From an uncultured Collinsella sp. (GTDB lineage: Bacteria > Actinomycetota > Coriobacteriia > Coriobacteriales > Coriobacteriaceae), in NCBI GenBank assembly GCA_900548815.1, contig URLR01000051.1, positions 1-13,915 on the forward strand: 13,915 nt of DNA, given 5' to 3'. How positions within the stretch are numbered: position 1 is the first letter of the stretch; each line of letters begins with the position of its first letter. Under the pieces are notes generated by a model, which had not been told where the DNA came from, made no database searches, and saw only the letters and a program-made list of their open reading frames with translations. The translations under genes and the position numbers were made by a program. Below, piece after piece: positions 6,841 through 13,542 of this stretch.

Positions 6841-8025
6841 ATGATCAACGAAACCATGTTTGCTCGCGGCGCGGAAAGCTCTGTCATCCGTGAGATCTTT
6901 AGCTATGGCCTTGAGCGCAAGGCACAGATCGGTGCAGAAAACGTGTTCGATTTCTCGCTGGGCAATCCGAGTGTTCCGGCGCCTGCTGCCGTGGCTGAAT
7001 CCATTAAGAAGGCTTTGGAGCTGCCGAGCGACCAGCTGCACGGCTACACGCCTGCACCGGGCCTGCCGCAATGTCGAGCAGCCGTCGCCGAATCGCTCAA
7101 CCGCCGCTTTGGCACGAGCTATGAGGGCAAAGACGTCTTTATGACCGTGGGTGCGGCGGCCTCGCTCACCTGCACGCTCAACGCGGTTACGAACCCGGGT
7201 GACGAGGTCATCGTTATCGCCCCGTACTTTCCGGAGTATCGCGTTTGGATTGAGAAGGCCGGCTGTACGTGTGTCGAGGCGCTCGCCGATGAAGATACGT
7301 TCCAGCTGAGCGTGGATAACGTGCTCAAGGCCATTACCGACAAGACGGCGGCTGTCATCATTGACTCGCCGAATAACCCGACCGGCGCCGTGTACACGCG
7401 CGATACGTTGACATGCCTGGCGAATGTTCTGCGCGAGGTCAACGCTCGGCGCGATCCCGAGAATCCGATTATGCTCATCTCGGATGAGCCGTACCGCGAG
7501 ATTGTGTACGGTGCCGAGGTACCTTGGGTACCTTCGATCTATGAGCACACTGTCGTGTGCTACTCGTATTCCAAGTCCCTTTCGCTACCGGGTGAGCGTG
7601 TGGGTTGGATTTTGGTCCCCAATACCAATCCCCAGGCTGCTCGCCTGATGCCAGCCGTTGCCGGTGCCGCCCGCACGCTGGGGTTCGTGTGCGCACCGGC
7701 CCTCTTCCAGCGTGTAATCATCGACTGCATTGATGAACCGAGCGATGTTGAGGCCTATGCGCGCAACCGCACCGCGCTTACCGACGCGCTAACGGAGTAC
7801 GGCTACACCTATGTTGAGCCGGATGGTGCATTCTACCTGTGGGTGAAGGCGCTGGAGCCCGATGCGAATGCGTTCTGTGAGCGCGCGAAGAAGTATGAGC
7901 TGCTTGCGGTGCCCTCGGACAGCTTTGGCATGCCTGGTTGGTTCCGCCTGGGCTATTGCGTGAGTTACGAAACGATTATCAATTCGCTACCCGCTTGGAA
8001 ACAGTTGGCGGGCGAGTATCGTTAA
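6841..8025 (+). CDS. PLP-dependent aminotransferase, class I/II (fold type I)
   Basis: Transfers amino groups between an amino acid and a 2-oxo acid in the cytoplasm, using pyridoxal phosphate. The 394 residues show the usual family order: an FSLGNPSVPAP substrate-arm start, a YTPAPGLPQCR loop, SPNNPTGAVY (N179 of NPxG), SDEPYREIVY (D215 binds the pyridine nitrogen, Y218 the cofactor oxygen), the Schiff-base lysine K245 in SYSKSLSLPGERVGW, and the carboxylate-binding R369 in WFRLGYC. Length is typical. The specific substrate cannot be read from sequence; aspartate-, aromatic- or alanine-type are all possible. The ATG follows an AAAGGGG ribosome site. It appears monocistronic, with the shared operator-like element just upstream (6792-6810) and a terminator-like hairpin after the stop. 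Confidence 0.92.
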   Translation: MINETMFARGAESSVIREIFSYGLERKAQIGAENVFDFSLGNPSVPAPAAVAESIKKALELPSDQLHGYTPAPGLPQCRAAVAESLNRRFGTSYEGKDVFMTVGAAASLTCTLNAVTNPGDEVIVIAPYFPEYRVWIEKAGCTCVEALADEDTFQLSVDNVLKAITDKTAAVIIDSPNNPTGAVYTRDTLTCLANVLREVNARRDPENPIMLISDEPYREIVYGAEVPWVPSIYEHTVVCYSYSKSLSLPGERVGWILVPNTNPQAARLMPAVAGAARTLGFVCAPALFQRVIIDCIDEPSDVEAYARNRTALTDALTEYGYTYVEPDGAFYLWVKALEPDANAFCERAKKYELLAVPSDSFGMPGWFRLGYCVSYETIINSLPAWKQLAGEYR

Positions 8026-8059
8026 AAGTAAAGCGCTCTGCTTACAATGTTTTACGTGA

Positions 8060-8090
8060 AACGGGGTTTGGTGTTAAGCCAGGCCCCGTT
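8060..8090 (+). terminator. Probable terminator after the aminotransferase
   Basis: AACGGGG (8060-8066) pairs with CCCCGTT (8084-8090), continued inward by two wobbles, a T-A pair and GG/CC to give a 12-bp stem with a 7-nt loop. The following tract is only mixed T/G, so termination may be partial. Confidence 0.5.
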
Positions 8091-8123
8091 GTCTGTGCCG
8101 TTGTGTGGTTGGGATGAAGTGGT

Positions 8124-8153
8124 TTTACGACTGCTGAAAGCTATGCGTACAAT
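8124..8153 (+). promoter_or_regulatory. Candidate promoter of the PHP-domain gene
   Basis: TTTACG (8124-8129) and TACAAT (8148-8153) are spaced 18 bp apart, 37 bp before the start codon. The same GCGTACAAT string stands before the aminotransferase (6808-6816). Confidence 0.4.
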
Positions 8154-8190
8154 GAATATACGCGACGGCCACACCGGATAAGGAGACCCG

Positions 8191-9012
8191 ATGCCCTACC
8201 TTCTTTCTTGTGATATTCATACTCATACGCTGTTCTCCGCACATGCGTACTCAACCATTGAGGAGAACGTCTATTGGGCAGCCGAGCGCGGTCTGCAGGT
8301 GCTTGGTTCTGCGGACCACCTGAGCTCGATGGTTACGGCCTGCCCCAATGACCTGCGCAGTTATCAGTTCTTTATCAATCAGGATATCTGGCCGCGCATT
8401 TGGAGCGGTGTGTTGGTGCTGCGCGGCGCCGAGGCCGATATCGTTTCGCTGGACGGCAGCTTATTTGGCGAGGATACTCCCGTCGACTTTGATATCGCCG
8501 GCGATTCGTACAGTCAACAGCATTCGCTGTTCGATTTGGTGACGCGCAATTTGGATTATTTGGTGGCAAGCGTGCATAATCCGCAGTTTGCCGAGGGCGC
8601 GACGCTGGCTCAAACGACCCAGATGTATATCAACGCCTTGGAACATTCCAAGGTGTTCATGTTGGGGCATACGGGGCGCTCGGGCGTGCCGTTCGATATC
8701 GACGAGGTGCTGTTGGCGGCCAAGGCCAAGCACAAGATTATCGAGATCAACAACCATAGTCTTGAGCACGGTGTCGACACTGAGCATTGGGCCGTGTGCC
8801 GCAAGATTGCCGAGCGCTGCGCCGAGCTGGGCGTGGGGATCGGCGTTTCGACCGATGCCCACATTGGTATGGCCATTGGAAAGCTCGATCACGCCCGTAA
8901 GATGCTCGACGAGATTCATTTCCCGCTAGATTTGATCGTGACGCGCGATCGCGAGACGCTGCTGCGCGAGATGGCGGCGGCAGGCGTGTGCGACCTGCGC
9001 AAGGGCATGTAA
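8191..9012 (+). CDS. PHP-domain metal-dependent phosphatase, YcdX-like
   Basis: A stand-alone PHP (polymerase and histidinol phosphatase) domain protein of 273 residues, probably a cytoplasmic trinuclear-metal phosphoesterase. Its substrate is unknown. Visible metal-ligand motifs, in order: DIHTHTLFSAHAYSTIEEN (H10, H12), GSADH, the glutamate in RGAEADI, ASVHNP, LGHTGR and the closing STDAHIG. The Ser-Ala-His-Ala-Tyr-Ser-Thr stretch after the first motif is typical of the YcdX/histidinol-phosphatase-like branch. The ATG has AAGGAG (8180-8185) at good spacing. It is flanked by its own candidate promoter and a bidirectional terminator, so it is probably monocistronic. Histidinol phosphatase is an alternative, but there are no his genes nearby. 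Confidence 0.9.
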   Translation: MPYLLSCDIHTHTLFSAHAYSTIEENVYWAAERGLQVLGSADHLSSMVTACPNDLRSYQFFINQDIWPRIWSGVLVLRGAEADIVSLDGSLFGEDTPVDFDIAGDSYSQQHSLFDLVTRNLDYLVASVHNPQFAEGATLAQTTQMYINALEHSKVFMLGHTGRSGVPFDIDEVLLAAKAKHKIIEINNHSLEHGVDTEHWAVCRKIAERCAELGVGIGVSTDAHIGMAIGKLDHARKMLDEIHFPLDLIVTRDRETLLREMAAAGVCDLRKGM

Positions 9013-9031
9013 CGGCGTTCATAAACCAAGT

Positions 9032-9063
9032 GAAGGGGGCGGCCCAGACGGGTCGCCCCCTTC
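9032..9063. terminator. Bidirectional terminator between convergent genes
   Basis: Bases 9032-9045 and 9050-9063 form a 14-bp GC-rich stem (GAAGGGGGCGGCCC, one G/T wobble) with an AGAC loop. It stands 19 nt after the PHP gene and 26 nt beyond the end of the minus-strand methyltransferase. The T-tracts are short on both sides. Confidence 0.75.
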
Positions 9064-9089
9064 TTGTCCCAAAAATCTACTGGGGCGGC

Positions 9090-10538
9090 TTAGCGGCGCT
9101 CGAGGACCGCGACGGTCTCGGTGTGGTCGGTATGGGGAAACATGTCGACCGGCGTGATCTTGAGCAGGCGGTAGCCGCCATCGAGGAGCTGATGTAAGTC
9201 TCGCTCTTGGGTGACGGGATTGCAGCTGATGTAGGTGATGCGGCGTGGCTTGAGCGCGCAAGCGGCTTCGAGGAACTCGGGTGTGGAGCCGGCGCGCGGC
9301 GGGTCGATGGAGAGAACGTCAACACGCTCGTTGTTATCGGCGGCATCGAGGATATAGTCAGTGGCATCGTCAGCCATAAACCACGCGTTACGGGTAAGGC
9401 CGTTGAGCTCGGCGTTGCGACGTGCGTCGGCAATGCCGGCGGGGTTGCGCTCAACACCGAGCAACATAATGCCGGCGCCTTTGTCCTGGGCGTCTTTTGC
9501 GGCGCACAGACCGATGGTTCCGCTGCCGCAGTAGGCATCCATGAGTACGTCGCCCTGCTGCAAATCCATGCCGTCAATGGCGAGTCGATAGAGCAGTTCG
9601 GTTTGCTGCGGATTAGTCTGATAGAACGCGGTGGGGGAGATGTCGAATTCGCAGCCGAGCAGCTGATCGCGCATGCATTCGGCGCCATAGACGATGCGGG
9701 TCTCCTCGCCCAGGATGGCATTGCCGGGGCGGCCGTTGATATTCTGCGCAACGGTGACGATATGTGGATCGAGCGAGGCGACGGCCTCAAAGAATTCCTG
9801 TGCATGCGGCAAGTCGCGCTGGGCGGTCACGAGAGTGACCATGATCTGGTCGGTGCGCCAGCCGCAGCGCACGACGGCATAGCGAAGCAAACCAAGATGC
9901 TTGTCCTCATTAAAAGCGGGAATATGCAACCGCTCAGCTTCGCGTGCGATGCCGTTGAGAATCTGGCGCGCACCCGGGGCCTCGACAGGGCATTCGGGAA
10001 CGGCGACGATCTTGTGCGTGCCGCGCTCAAAAAAGCCGCAGCGGACAGCGCCCTCCTTGCCGGGAGCAAAGGGGGTGGCAGCCTTATGACGAAAACCACG
10101 CGGCGCAGGATACTTGCCCGGGTCGCCCAAAGTGACACCCATACCACGAATGGGATCGACAGCAATGCCCTCACGCTCGCAAAGCGAAGCAAAAAGCTCC
10201 TCCATAGCAGCTTGCTTAGCTGCCAGCTGCTTTTTATAAGGACGATTGATCGCCGTGCACCCACCGCAAGATTTCATGATTGAACAGGGAGACTTGGGAT
10301 CCACAACCTTACGTGTAGACGAAATCGGATCTTTATGCGGGCGCTTGGTGCGAGTCTGAGATGCCTTATCCCCGCTCCGACGAGAGCTGGGACGCTTGGC
10401 CTTAGCCTTGCTCTTGGCCGACTTGTCCTTCGCGTCCTGAGACGACTTGGATTTCTTAGAAGATTTTTTCTCCTCTGACCCCTCAGCTGCCTCGATCAAA
10501 GCACGACGAGCCTTACGCTCCGCACGAGATTCTGCCAT
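9090..10538 (-). CDS. RNA m5U methyltransferase, RumA/RlmD-TrmA family
   Basis: SAM-dependent uracil-C5 methyltransferase, most likely acting on 23S rRNA. The 482-residue protein begins with a ~75-residue Lys/Arg/Ser-rich tail, probably disordered and RNA-binding. Cysteines C85, C91 and C94 (CSIMKSCGGC) plus C183 (PECP) look like the [4Fe-4S] site of RumA-type enzymes. The central domain leads to the SAM motif DAYCGSGTIGL (334-344), DPPRAG (412-417), the nucleophile C439 in SCNP and the general base E474 in HTETV. The usual N-terminal TRAM domain is missing and replaced by the basic tail, so the exact target (U747/U1939-like in rRNA, or tRNA) cannot be assigned. The ATG is read from 10538 down, with a GGGG ribosome site and a minus-strand TACAAT (10559-10554) close upstream. 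The gene converges on the PHP gene and is divergent from the ABC operon. Confidence 0.92.
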   Translation of the reverse strand: MAESRAERKARRALIEAAEGSEEKKSSKKSKSSQDAKDKSAKSKAKAKRPSSRRSGDKASQTRTKRPHKDPISSTRKVVDPKSPCSIMKSCGGCTAINRPYKKQLAAKQAAMEELFASLCEREGIAVDPIRGMGVTLGDPGKYPAPRGFRHKAATPFAPGKEGAVRCGFFERGTHKIVAVPECPVEAPGARQILNGIAREAERLHIPAFNEDKHLGLLRYAVVRCGWRTDQIMVTLVTAQRDLPHAQEFFEAVASLDPHIVTVAQNINGRPGNAILGEETRIVYGAECMRDQLLGCEFDISPTAFYQTNPQQTELLYRLAIDGMDLQQGDVLMDAYCGSGTIGLCAAKDAQDKGAGIMLLGVERNPAGIADARRNAELNGLTRNAWFMADDATDYILDAADNNERVDVLSIDPPRAGSTPEFLEAACALKPRRITYISCNPVTQERDLHQLLDGGYRLLKITPVDMFPHTDHTETVAVLERR

Positions 10539-10647
10539 GAATTAACCCCACTAATTGTACAAATTGAAATCTGAAAGCATTGTACCGTGCTGAGCTAACG
10601 GACGATATACAAGCGCCCATTTCATATCAGTGATAAGTCCAACGACG

Positions 10648-10787
10648 GTTGCCCGCCGCGTGAGGGGTGTGGGGGTTAAGTTTATCGCGAGTTCCGCACG
10701 AACAGGAGGCCACTTAATGTGGCCTCCGTCGTGAGCAGGACTGTAGAGCAGCAAACTTAACCCCTGCCCCGGTGCCCGGCGGGCAAA
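10648..10787. repeat. Roughly 140-nt nested imperfect palindrome
   Basis: Four sets of arms share one centre near 10716. GCCCGCCG 10651-10658 pairs with CGGCGGGC 10777-10784, and GGGGTTAAGTTT 10672-10683 with AAACTTAACCCC 10753-10764. CACGA 10697-10701 pairs with TCGTG 10729-10733, and GGAGGCCAC 10705-10713 with GTGGCCTCC 10719-10727 around TTAAT. It fills most of the 341-bp gene-free gap between the methyltransferase and the ABC operon, and ends just before the ABC promoter candidate. It could be a MITE/REP-like insertion or a structured RNA. It has no terminator T-run. The rest of the gap (10539-10647) shows nothing clear beyond minus-strand TACAAT boxes. Confidence 0.75.
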
Positions 10788-10794
10788 CCCTCCC

Positions 10795-10823
10795 TTGTAC
10801 TTTATCAAGGTAGAGTGTATGAT
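10795..10823 (+). promoter_or_regulatory. Candidate promoter of the amino acid ABC operon
   Basis: TTGTAC (10795-10800) and TATGAT (10818-10823) with a 17-bp spacer. Transcription would start near 10830, upstream of the operator-like palindrome and the binding-protein start at 10880. Confidence 0.5.
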
Positions 10824-10842
10824 TCTGAACGTTACATGACTC

Positions 10843-10861
10843 ACTTTACTTAACTAAAGTG
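10843..10861 (+). promoter_or_regulatory. Operator-like near-palindrome before the ABC operon
   Basis: ACTTTACTTAACTAAAGTG. Its core CTTTACTTAACTAAAG differs from its own reverse complement at only two of 16 positions. It lies downstream of the predicted transcription start and just before the ribosome site, the usual place for a repressor road-block. The aminotransferase has a sister copy at 6792-6810. Confidence 0.5.
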
Positions 10862-10879
10862 CCATCAAGGGGGAATACC

Positions 10880-11737
10880 ATGAATACCGATATGTCTCGT
10901 CGTCAGTTTATTGGTCTAGCTGGCTCGCTCGCTACGGTTCTAGGCCTTGGCCTGGTTGGCTGTGGCGGTGCCGATAAGGGCTCTGCTGCCGGATCTACCG
11001 CGGCAAAGGATGTGAAGGGCGCCGCCGAGTCCAAGAAGCTCGTGGTGGGCTTTGACAAGTCCTATCCTCCGTACGGTTTTGTGGGCGATGACGGCGAGTA
11101 TACGGGCTTTGACCTCGACCTTGCCAAGGCCGTTGCCGATAAGCAGGGCTGGGAAGTCGATTACGAGGCCATCGATTGGGATGCCAAGGACACGCTGCTC
11201 AACTCCGGCGCCATCAACTGCATCTGGAACGGCTTTACCATGGAGGGCCGCGAGGACGACTACACGTTCTCCGAGCCGTACATGCTCAACGAGCAGGTGC
11301 TCGTGGTCAAGAAGGATGCGGGCATCAAGAGCTGGGATGATCTTGCCGGCAAGACGGTGATTACCCAGACCGATTCCGCTGCTCAGGACGTGCTCGAGGG
11401 CGATCAGAAGGATTTGGCGGCGACGTTTGCCACGCTCGACACCATCGGTGAGTACAACACGGCCTTTATGCAGCTTGAGAGTGGTGCGGTCGATGCCGTG
11501 GCGTGCGACCTTTCGATTGCTCAGTATCAGCTTGCCGCAAAGCCCGATGCCTATACGCAGCTTGATAAGCCACTGTCCAGCGAGCACTATGCCGTCGGCT
11601 TTAAGAAGGGCGACACCAAGTCGGCCGACGCCGTGACCGAGTCGCTCAAGGCGCTCTACGAGGACGGCACGGTTAAGGACCTGTGCGACAAGTATTCAAG
11701 CTACGGTCTATCTTTCGATAATTGGGTTTTGAAATAG
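10880..11737 (+). CDS. Polar amino acid ABC transporter substrate-binding lipoprotein
   Basis: The family 3 solute-binding protein (SBP_bac_3) of an amino acid importer, 285 residues. The N terminus has a twin-arginine motif SRRQFIG (6-12), a hydrophobic stretch and a lipobox LVGC with C28, so it is probably exported folded by Tat and lipid-anchored outside the membrane. The mature part shows the family pattern: KKLVVGFDKSYPPYGF, GFDLDLAKAVA, then WNGFTMEGREDDYTFSEPY, whose Arg is the usual alpha-carboxylate ligand, and AGKTVITQTDSAAQ. The exact amino acid is not readable; polar types such as Gln, His or cystine are typical. The frame is open from a GTG at 10859, but the ATG at 10880 has AAGGGGG (10867-10873) at ideal spacing and gives the signal sequence cleanly. 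First gene of the operon; a hairpin element (11737-11827) follows directly. Confidence 0.93.
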   Translation: MNTDMSRRQFIGLAGSLATVLGLGLVGCGGADKGSAAGSTAAKDVKGAAESKKLVVGFDKSYPPYGFVGDDGEYTGFDLDLAKAVADKQGWEVDYEAIDWDAKDTLLNSGAINCIWNGFTMEGREDDYTFSEPYMLNEQVLVVKKDAGIKSWDDLAGKTVITQTDSAAQDVLEGDQKDLAATFATLDTIGEYNTAFMQLESGAVDAVACDLSIAQYQLAAKPDAYTQLDKPLSSEHYAVGFKKGDTKSADAVTESLKALYEDGTVKDLCDKYSSYGLSFDNWVLK

Positions 11738-11827
11738 CCACAGCACCCAACCTTGCGGCTCCAACCCTCCTCGCGTACCAAAGTACGCTTCGTCGGGCTT
11801 GTCGCTCGCAATCTTGGGCACTGTGCC
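11737..11827. repeat. GTAC-centred long hairpin, copy 1, in the ABC operon spacer
   Basis: A perfect core GCGTAC-CAAA-GTACGC (11773-11788) lies inside weaker outer arms. GCCACAG (from 11737) pairs with CTGTGCC (to 11827), and CCCAA...TTGCG on the left answers CGCAAT...TTGGG on the right. It begins at the last base of the binding-protein stop codon and fills most of the 138-bp spacer before the permease. It resembles REP-type elements that stabilise upstream mRNA or reduce read-through, which would favour the binding protein over the membrane parts. Role inferred. Confidence 0.65.
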
Positions 11828-11875
11828 TATTTCAATTAACACCTGCTGTTCTGTTACTGTGAAAGAGAGCTTGGG

Positions 11876-12529
11876 TTGTCTATTCAGGTCATGATGCAGA
11901 TGCTTGGCCAGGGATTCTTGGTCAGCTTGCAGCTGTTTGTGCTGACGCTGCTCGGGTCGATTCCGCTGGGAATCCCCGTGGCGTTCATGCGCATGAGCAA
12001 AATTGCGCCGCTTCGCTGGATTGCGCGCATCTATATTTCGGTGATGCGCGGCACGCCGCTCATGCTACAGATGTTTGCCATCTACTTTGCCCCGTACTAC
12101 GTGTTTGGCATCTCGCTCACGCCCGATTCCAAATGGACGGCATGCGTCGTGGCGTTCATCATCAACTACGCCGGCTACTTTGCCGAGATCTATCGCTCGG
12201 GCTTGCAGTCCATTCCGCGCGGTCAATACGAGGCAGCCGAGGTGCTGGGCTATTCGCGTATGCAGACGTTTCTGTATATCGTGATGCCGCAGGTCGCCAA
12301 GCGTATTCTGCCGGCGATGGGCAACGAGATCATCACGCTGGTCAAGGACACGTCGCTGGCGTTTGCCATTGGCGTGGGTGAGATGTTCTCGACCGCCAAG
12401 GCGCTGGTTGCCTCGCAGGTGAGCATGGTGCCGTTTGCGATTGCGGCGCTGATCTACTGGGTCTTTAACTTTGTGGTCGAGATGCTGCTGGGTGCCGCCG
12501 AAAAGAAGCTGGACTATTATCATGACTAG
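11876..12529 (+). CDS. Polar amino acid ABC transporter permease
   Basis: Membrane subunit of the importer, 217 residues with about five hydrophobic segments, of the His/Glu/Gln/Arg/opine permease family. Family marks are the early SLQLFVLTLLGSIPLG, VMRGTPLMLQMF, YFAEIYRSGLQSIPRGQYEA and the ATPase-docking EAA loop EAAEVLGYSRMQTFLYIVMP (about 120-139), then NEIITLVKDTSLAFAIGVGEM. The start is taken as TTG at 11876, with GAGAG (11865-11869) six bases upstream. The in-frame ATG at 11891 has AGG only two bases before it, which is too close. It probably dimerises to form the channel. The gene is followed by two hairpin elements before the ATPase gene. Confidence 0.92.
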   Translation: MSIQVMMQMLGQGFLVSLQLFVLTLLGSIPLGIPVAFMRMSKIAPLRWIARIYISVMRGTPLMLQMFAIYFAPYYVFGISLTPDSKWTACVVAFIINYAGYFAEIYRSGLQSIPRGQYEAAEVLGYSRMQTFLYIVMPQVAKRILPAMGNEIITLVKDTSLAFAIGVGEMFSTAKALVASQVSMVPFAIAALIYWVFNFVVEMLLGAAEKKLDYYHD

Positions 12530-12535
12530 ATCGTT

Positions 12536-12557
12536 CCGCCGTTCTAGCGAACGGCGG
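12536..12557 (+). repeat. Hairpin just after the permease stop
   Basis: CCGCCGTTC (12536-12544) and GAACGGCGG (12549-12557) pair perfectly around TAGC. No T-run follows, so it is more likely an mRNA 3'-end stabiliser or part of the repeat cluster in this 173-bp spacer than a terminator. Confidence 0.55.
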
Positions 12558-12574
12558 ACTGCTCGACGCTGCGC

Positions 12575-12671
12575 GCGTGCCTGACGGCCAATCTGCTCCT
12601 CAAACCGTCGCTTGCGTACAGAAGTACGCGGCGCTCCTCTTTCGGAGCACATTGTCTCGCCAGTCACACGC
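12575..12671. repeat. GTAC-centred long hairpin, copy 2, in the ABC operon spacer
   Basis: The core GCGTAC-AGAA-GTACGC (12614-12629) is the same as in copy 1 apart from the loop. Outer arms include GCTCC/GGAGC, CAAT/ATTG, CTGACG-like/CGCCAG and GCGTG (12575-12579)/CACGC (12667-12671), all centred near 12622. It separates permease from ATPase. Read against the reverse complement of copy 1, the inner ~35 bases share CAA-CC-G-CG-GCGTAC and GTACGCG, so they look like one repeat family in opposite orientation. A short T-run follows at about 12680. Confidence 0.6.
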
Positions 12672-12692
12672 TCGCTGACTTTTTCAACACAT

Positions 12693-12697
12693 GGAGG
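12693..12697 (+). promoter_or_regulatory. Ribosome binding site that fixes the ATPase start at GTG
   Basis: GGAGG lies five bases before GTG 12703. An in-frame ATG at 12691 overlaps this site and has no ribosome site of its own, so the GTG is the better start. Confidence 0.65.
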
Positions 12698-12702
12698 TTC
12701 CC

Positions 12703-13467
12703 GTGTCCGGAACGGTAATGAATATAACGAGCGCGCGCAAGGCGTTTGGTGGCAATGAAGTGCTCAAGGATATCTCACTCGAGGTAAAGCGTGGCGAGGT
12801 CGTGGCGATTATCGGGCCTTCGGGCGGTGGTAAGTCCACGCTGCTGCGTTGCGCCACGCTGCTCGAGACGCTCGACGGCGGCTCGCTCTCGTTTGGTGAC
12901 CTTGCCGTTGCGACGGATGCGGGTTCGGGCGCGGTCTATGCGAAGGGAGATGTTCCCAAGCAAGCGCGTTCGCGTTTTGGTCTGGTGTTCCAGAACTACA
13001 ATCTGTTCCCACACTATACCGTGATGAAAAACATCATCGATGCGCCGATTCGCGTGCTTAAGCGTCCGCGCGAGCAGGCGGAAGCCCGCGCTCACGAACT
13101 GATTGCGCAAATGGGGCTGACGGGCAACGAGAGCAAAGTGCCGTGTGAGCTTTCGGGCGGTCAGCAGCAGCGCGTGAGTATTGCCCGCGCTCTGGCGCTT
13201 GATCCGGAAATCTTATTCTTTGACGAGCCGACCTCGGCGCTCGATCCAGAGCTGACGGCTGAGGTTCTGCGCGTCATCAAGGATCTGGCAGCGCAGAATA
13301 TGACGATGGTAATCGTGACCCACGCGATGCAGTTTGCGCGCGATGTTGCCGACCGCGTGGTCTTTATGGATGGCGGCCGTATTGTGGAGGAGGGCCCTGC
13401 CGAGCAGGTCATCGACTATCCGCGCGAGCAGCGTACCCGCGAGTTCTTGAGCCGTATCGAGGGTTAG
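12703..13467 (+). CDS. Polar amino acid ABC transporter ATP-binding protein
   Basis: Cytoplasmic ATPase that drives the importer, 254 residues. It carries Walker A GPSGGGKST (38-46), a Q-loop FQNYNLFPHYTVMKN, the signature LSGGQQQR (150-157), Walker B ILFFDEP (170-176, catalytic E175), the D-loop SALD and the switch histidine H207 in VTHAMQFA. All are intact, and the order and length match the GlnQ/HisP group. An insertion between Walker A and the Q-loop (about residues 70-86, TDAGSGAVYAKGDVPKQ) is longer than in GlnQ, closer to HisP. GTG is preferred as start because of GGAGG at 12693-12697. It is the last gene of the operon, with a hairpin terminator after it. Confidence 0.93.
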   Translation: MSGTVMNITSARKAFGGNEVLKDISLEVKRGEVVAIIGPSGGGKSTLLRCATLLETLDGGSLSFGDLAVATDAGSGAVYAKGDVPKQARSRFGLVFQNYNLFPHYTVMKNIIDAPIRVLKRPREQAEARAHELIAQMGLTGNESKVPCELSGGQQQRVSIARALALDPEILFFDEPTSALDPELTAEVLRVIKDLAAQNMTMVIVTHAMQFARDVADRVVFMDGGRIVEEGPAEQVIDYPREQRTREFLSRIEG

Positions 13468-13476
13468 GCTCAGCTA

Positions 13477-13488
13477 TTTACTCAACTA
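13477..13488 (+). promoter_or_regulatory. Third, partial copy of the operator-like motif
   Basis: TTTACTCAACTA matches the core of the elements at 6792-6810 and 10843-10861, but its right flank (TTAAAT) is different. It lies 10 nt after the ATPase stop and far (290 bp) from the GTPase start, so it may be chance or a remnant. Confidence 0.2.
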
Positions 13489-13507
13489 TTAAATTGAGGC
13501 GAAGTCG

Positions 13508-13538
13508 CCGCAGGTCTTACGGCCTGCGGTGGCATTTT
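13508..13538 (+). terminator. Probable terminator of the ABC operon
   Basis: CCGCAGG (13508-13514) pairs with CCTGCGG (13523-13529), with two further inner pairs. It is followed by TGGCA and TTTT (13535-13538). The four-base gap before the T's makes it slightly imperfect. Confidence 0.65.
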
Positions 13539-13542
13539 ATTT

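Noticed and set aside
10551..10844. A 97-codon minus-strand frame in the gap before the ABC operon
   Set aside because: It lies across the large palindrome, starts at a GTG inside the operator-like site and encodes nothing recognisable.
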